Source: Synchiropus splendidus (taxonomy: Eukaryota > Chordata > Actinopteri > Syngnathiformes > Callionymidae). From it: DNA of 64,000 nucleotides. Below, one piece after another: positions 59,040-64,000 of the stretch. The DNA lies in contig NC_071336.1 of the NCBI RefSeq assembly GCF_027744825.2, positions 21,213,501-21,277,500 on the forward strand, given 5' to 3'. Numbering within the stretch: the first letter of the stretch is position 1; the number at the start of each line of letters is the position of its first letter. The translations under genes and the position numbers were made by a program. The notes below the pieces were generated by a model. That model was not told where the DNA came from. It made no database searches and worked only from the letters and a program-made list of their open reading frames with translations.

Positions 59040-59740
59040 ACATGATTGGAAATCAACAATGGACAGTCAGTCCCAACAGGTTTTACTGTTGTACAACCTG
59101 ACAGCACTGGGCAGAAAGGAGCGTCAAAATCGCCCCTTCGTGCAGCGAGGGTGGATCAGCCTGCCACTGAAGGTGCTGTCCTGGAGCGGGTGAGACAGGT
59201 TTGGCCATCATGTATGACAGCTTGGCCACAGTCCTCCTGTCTCTAACCTCCTCCACCGAGTCTGGAGAGCTGCCCAGTACTGAGCTGGCCCTCTTCACCA
59301 GTCTGTCCAGCCGCTGTCTGTTTTGGTCCATAATGCTGCCCGCTCAACAGACGACCAAAAAATGGTAGAAGGTCCTCACCAGGTTCCCTGCACCCCAGAG
59401 GAACAGCCTGCTCTGCCCTTGTTTTTAGTCCAGTCCAGTTTGTTGTTCAGTTTAACACCCAGATACTTGTCTGATGCCACTTTCTCGATATCAGTACCCA
59501 GTATGTTCACCAGAGCAGGTGGAGAGTGTTGATTCCTGAGGTCCACCACCAAAAGTCCTGTGCCAGTTCCCTTGTACTGTCTTGTCATCTCCGTCCTTAA
59601 TGAGGTTGACGATCGCAGAGTCATCAGAGAACTTCTACAAGTGGCAGTATGGGTTTGTGGGCGAAGACTGCAGTGTGGAGGGCGAGACGGAAAGGTGCCA
59701 GAACTGTTGGCTTTGCACACCTCAAATATTGTCTATTTCA
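59040..59740 (-). pseudogene. LINE reverse transcriptase fossil
   Basis: Read on the minus strand, 59608-59628 encodes SDDSAIV, the position of the reverse transcriptase catalytic [YF]xDD motif. Then TGLLVVDLRNQ and KYLGVKLNNKLDW (about 59431-59471) follow, then RLDRLVKRASSVLGSSPDSV and RRTVAKLSYMMAKP (59210-59320). This order is that of the reverse transcriptase core and thumb/C-terminal part of L2/CR1/Rex-like fish LINEs. Frameshifts occur between the catalytic motif and LVVD, and a stop sits where the family has the tryptophan of a CWGGSI-like motif. It is decayed, 5'-truncated and non-functional. Confidence 0.85.
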
Positions 59741-60398
59741 ATCTGAGAAAATTCAGACAAAGATTCTTTGATACAATATACTTTTTCCCAAACAGCATTT
59801 CCCTATGAAAAATCTGAATGTTTCACAAAGTGATTTAGTTATTTAAAAAAAACATTATTAACCTCAAAACATAACAAGAGAAATATTTTTTATGGCTACA
59901 TTTACGCAAAAGAAAATCTAAACACCTCCACAATACAAACTGATTGTCCATATCGGACAGCTCAGCATAGTATTTTACCAATGTTATTGCCAGTAACCTT
60001 TGTTTTGAGATCAGAATCAGAAAGCACAGATGATAAAATGCTTAAATGTCACCAGGCTTGACATTTTGACCACCCATGTGTGTATGTATGTATTTATATG
60101 CATTGTGTGTCTGTGTCCATTTCTATCTGTGTGTTGAGCGCTGAATGCCAGTCTGATCTTCCCATCTGCAGAGAAAAGGCATTTCTTTCAGAAGATGGAA
60201 GGAGGAAAACTGAAAATGTGCATTAATAATAATATTCTTTGTGAGTCAGAAATAGAAGTTAGGAACACTTTGCGACGGTTAGTGTAAGAGTGGAAGACTG
60301 AGGTAATGCCGCTGTGTAACGGAGGATGGGCGGAGGAGAGGTAGGATGAAGAGAGATGAGCGACGGTAGAATAAATGTGTTCAAATAGATCATTACAA
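59741..60398. other. Non-coding DNA
   Basis: AT-rich, with GTATGTATGTATTT low-complexity near 60080. No gene. Confidence 0.5.
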
Positions 60399-60540
60399 TG
60401 AAAAGAGAGAGGAAAGCGAAGATGGGGAGACACGGAAGGAGGCTGGAGAGAAAGAAGTGGGTGAGTGAGGGGGAGAACGCAAGAGATATGTGCAAGAGGA
60501 GGCAGATGAGAGGGAGGAGGAAAGGGGGGGAGATGCAGTC
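60399..60540 (+). repeat. Purine-rich tract
   Basis: The plus strand is dominated by A and G (GAGAGAGGAAAGCGAAG, GGAGGAGGAAAGGGGGGG and similar). It ends abruptly at about 60540, where non-repetitive sequence starts. It produces serine/proline/leucine-rich chance frames on the minus strand. Confidence 0.8.
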
Positions 60541-60890
60541 AAATGGCACTCATGACAAATGACATCCCCTGTCTCCCAGTCCCCTCTCCTCAGCACCATG
60601 ATTTGTCATCTCCACTTCTGACATTTTTCATCGCACTATCAAATCACCCTGACAGAATGATATTTTCTAATTCTCCCAGCCTTGGAGCACGCCAAAAATA
60701 ATGGCTTCCACATGCTTTGCACACTCTGTCTGCACCTTCCCTTTTTATTTTCCCCGCCGTGCTTGGCGTAAACATCCAGTGATTCTTTAATAACACAAAT
60801 GCCCCGTTGCAAATGTATTGCAGGCAGGACTTCACTGGGAACAACCTTCTCAATCTCCCACAGTCATTTAAGGCGTCTCGTTTCGGAGAT
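60541..60890. promoter_or_regulatory. Candidate conserved noncoding block
   Basis: Starts where the purine tract stops. ATGACAAATGACAT and CATGATTTGTCATC are near inverted copies about 50 bases apart. CCAAAAATAATGGC resembles a MEF2/SRF-type AT-rich core. Non-repetitive, with no recognisable coding frame. Confidence 0.28.
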
Positions 60891-62084
60891 GACACGTGTA
60901 ACTGTCGCGTTGAAATGGTAGTCTAAGGTTAAGGCTACGCTTGGGTTTCACAGATATGTATGAAAACCATATGTTTCAGCGACGATTTCTGCAAATATTT
61001 ATGATTATTTTACCTTCTTTGCAATGTAATGTTCAAGTGCACTTCAGTCAATTTATTTTCTTTTTGTTGTACAGTATTTAACTGGCAAATAATAGATGTG
61101 TCAGAATGTAGATTTAGCTACAGGAGTATCATTGGTTTCTGTCAAACTATAAAAATCTGTTTTGTGTTGAGCTGTGATTTAGTGGTGAATTTGAATTCTC
61201 TTCTGTCTTGTGGACCACAAAAAAAAACAAAACGCTGGGGACAATGTATGGCCTGTGATTTAGGAATGTAATTGTGGATATCTTTATATTGTGTGTGTTT
61301 GGCCAATAAAAAGGGCCCTTTAAAACCTTTGAATGACAAAAGTGTTTGCCTTTGTGCAGAAAGAACAACAAATAACAAATAAAACAAATTAGCTTTTGAA
61401 ACTAAAATAAACAAAAACCTACATCACTGGTTTTCCAGATACTTCCTGGAGTGTCCTAAAAAGCATCCTTCAGATGTGCTGGCTGGCTGTTTTTATCGTC
61501 TTTCTTTCATGATCATTTGTTTACATATCATGCCCCATAAAAGCCCTAATAAGAATCTGCTTCTCCATCCTGACCAACAGAAGCACCGCCTGCCGAGATC
61601 TTCTGCCATTGTTCGATTGAATATTAATAAGGACAATGTCCTATCTGCCTTGACCCACCTTTCCCATAATCTGGGTCATGGCACAGCAAATGAGTTTATG
61701 TCTAATTCTGTCTCAGCAGGAGATCACTATCACTGCAGCCCAAAGGCATACGGAGTAGAAGTAGGGGTGTCTCTTACTTTTTGGGCGTCTGCTCCGGATC
61801 CCTATTACACGCACTTATAATGCCCAACTGGGGTTGAATAAGGACAATGAGATGATGAGACATTTAGCAATGGCTGCATCAGTGTGAAATGTCCAGGTCA
61901 GAGGTTTAACTACATATATTTTTTTGTTGTGGGGTTGTTTCCTCTCTGTTTCGTCTTTATGCCAACTTCAAAAGTGGGCTTAATACATGTAATTACACAT
62001 TCCATGCTTGGTGTTGTTAGTAAAAATGTTCAGATTTTGTCAGAACTAAGCCAAAGGCAAGCTTTATAGTGAAAACCTTTGCCA
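60891..62084. other. Non-coding DNA
   Basis: AT-rich at first; 61560-61800 is more balanced and non-repetitive. A 114-codon frame (61476-61820) shows no domain. Confidence 0.45.
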
Positions 62085-62400
62085 GTTTCTCACTTGTTTA
62101 TCATTCTTGCTTGCACTGAATGACTCACCAGGGCGACTGTTGAGCCTACTGAACAGCGTTGGGCGGCTCGACGCGATGATCTGCCTAAACACTGGTGTCA
62201 TTAGCAGATGTTGCCTCATTGCTGGAAGGCACTGGTGGTGCTTAACGGTTAGCATTAAGCTGCTAATGAAGCGCACGTGAAGCCATGCATACATGACATT
62301 TATTACATTAAACAACAACACCCGGGTGCCGCGCTGAGCAAGACACTGATCCCCGGATTGGGCATAATTAGCCCCGACGTCTTTACAAGTGGTGCAGGCA
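62085..62400. promoter_or_regulatory. Candidate conserved noncoding block
   Basis: Non-repetitive sequence with GTTAGCATTAAGCTGCTAAT (an imperfect palindrome around AAGCT), GTGTCATTAGCAGATG and GGCATAATTAGCCCC. Several ATTAGC words recur within 150 bases. No coding frame. Confidence 0.27.
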
Positions 62401-64000
62401 CCTTTTCGTCAACACATGATTAGACGTTTACAGAGCCAGAGACTTGGTTAATGACTGTATGGTTATTATTTACTGCATGTCAACACGTTGTGACACACAT
62501 GAGCAAGTTTTAAAAGACACAAGAAAGCTCAATTCAGTCAGATAAACAGATGTTTCTTTTTTAATAATAATTTAGATTAAACTATTCCTTATTATTTTAT
62601 TTATTTATGTGTATTATTCACAAAAATAGCATAAAAATGCAGCTTGTCTGTGGCAAAGGTGAATCTGATACAATCTGGAATTGCCTTCCAAATTGCCTCT
62701 GAGGTTTTGCGGCTTCACTTTAATGCCCACGAGTTTTTGTGGCGGGGGGTGATGAGGGGCGCTGTGTACTTTATATGGCTTAAACATTTTAAGTAATCTT
62801 TTTTTCATGTTGGTCAACTCTATGTGCTGTGAATTACCCTTCACATCAACGACTCTTGGAAAATGAAAGAATATTAAAGCAATTTCAACTCTGCTCGCTC
62901 TGAGATGAGGCCACAGTCGAAAGTAATACCAAAGCAGAATAGATCAGTTTTCTATCATCTGAGAATACATGAAATAGACCTCATAAATGAGTCTGGATGA
63001 TAAATGTATAGTAACTGTATTGCAAGTGATAGAGAGAAGATAATATGGGAAATTGGGCGAATGGTGTCTGGAGACTGAACCAGTTCATTTCAGCGTAGAT
63101 CTGCTCTGCGTTTTTCTTTTTCTTTTTTTTTTTTTACTATATTATTTGAGGAACGGTCTGTGCCTTCAGCGTAGCTTTAATATTCACTCACACATCATCA
63201 CTTAAACACATTTTAACCTGCGTGGACATCCATGTGCTGGTGAGGGTGAGCCCACACACATTCTCTCAGGGAATCATTGGAGTGTGGAGGTGGAGGGAGT
63301 GTGGTTATGGCTAAAGCTGGAATCTTGTTTCCACAATACGTAATGATAAAGATCACAAATGTTGTAGAAAATTGATGTTTATAAGTTTCACATTGTGTTG
63401 AAGCATCCTCTAATCGCTAAAGGTCTAGTTTAAGATTTCTTTGCAGACAGAACCCAAATGTGATACAGTGGAAAAGATGACAAAAGGGCTCAAGCAAGAG
63501 GTGAAGCTTCCCATTGACTAGTGAGTCTCTGTACTACCATCACCTGTTGTCGCAAGCTTTTGGTGGTGACCGAAAGAGCAAGAACAAGTATCGTGTTTCC
63601 TCTGTATGTCTCTCCCTGGGGCAAGGGGTGAAGAGTTTGGTCACCTGTAAGAGTCTCAGCTGCTCATTCAGACTAAGTGAAGCCACTTGGAGGACCATCT
63701 AGTTAGCTTGTCTACCAGGGGGAGCGTGGACATGCTGGAGTGATTATTTTGCTCATTTGTCCTGAGAATGCCTCAGTATTCCCTGAGAACAACTATGTGG
63801 AGGTTTCAAGTGACAGGGAAGTCTGGGCTCTGCCGAGACTGATGTCAACGTGACCTCAGATCGAATGAAGAAAATCTTCAAGTCTTCAGGAGCCCAATCG
63901 CACACTGTTATGCGACCTGGCAAAAACAAGTTTTTGTTAAATAATTCTCCCACTGCATGATAGTCTTGTGTCCAGTCTTCAGCTTTGTCATAATAGTCGA
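62401..64000. other. Non-coding DNA, nothing recognised
   Basis: T-rich run at 63115-63135 and TTATTTATTTATG near 62597. Short frames only. The window ends without a recognisable feature. Confidence 0.5.

Overview
The window reads as vertebrate nuclear DNA, most probably from a teleost fish. It is AT-rich and dense in microsatellites ((CA)n, (TG)n, (TA)n, (AAT)n). It carries degenerate copies of transposon families that I recognise as common in fish genomes: LINE 3' ends, an RTE-type LINE fragment, a Tc1-type transposase fossil and short hAT-type elements. There is no operon structure, no ribosome-binding-site-led gene array, and no long open reading frame that looks like a protein. Nothing here indicates a bacterial, phage or viral genome.

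Layout. From 1 to about 28 kb the window is mostly unannotatable intergenic or intronic DNA. It contains a perfect 30-bp hairpin (4333-4397), a LINE 3' tail (5830-6232), one copy of an unclassified dispersed repeat (6340-6790), a perfect 23-bp hairpin inside a transposon-like stretch (8308-8360), a (TA)27 tract (16982-17035), a small candidate exon (22451-22522) and a G20 run (25953-25972). From 28 to 38 kb transposon remnants are densest: a hAT-type MITE with a perfect 8-bp target duplication (28190-28363), a LINE C-terminal coding remnant broken by one stop codon (30901-31329) followed at once by a second LINE 3' end (31390-31650), a Tc1-like transposase fossil (33310-33690), a probable hAT-like element (34130-34808) and an RTE LINE fragment (37555-37800). 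From 38 to 64 kb there are long microsatellites, another hAT-like MITE (47995-48347), the second copy of the dispersed repeat (53490-54050), and a minus-strand LINE reverse transcriptase fossil (59040-59740).

Between the repeats lie several non-repetitive blocks of a few hundred bases, rich in TAAT cores and perfect octamer sites (ATTTGCAT/ATGCAAAT). By composition they resemble the conserved noncoding elements found in gene deserts or giant introns around developmental regulators, but conservation cannot be seen from one sequence, so these calls are weak. Two possible short exons are listed as candidates only. The defensible description is a gene-poor region holding transposon fossils and possible regulatory blocks, without a functional gene set that acts together. 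I found no new multi-gene system.
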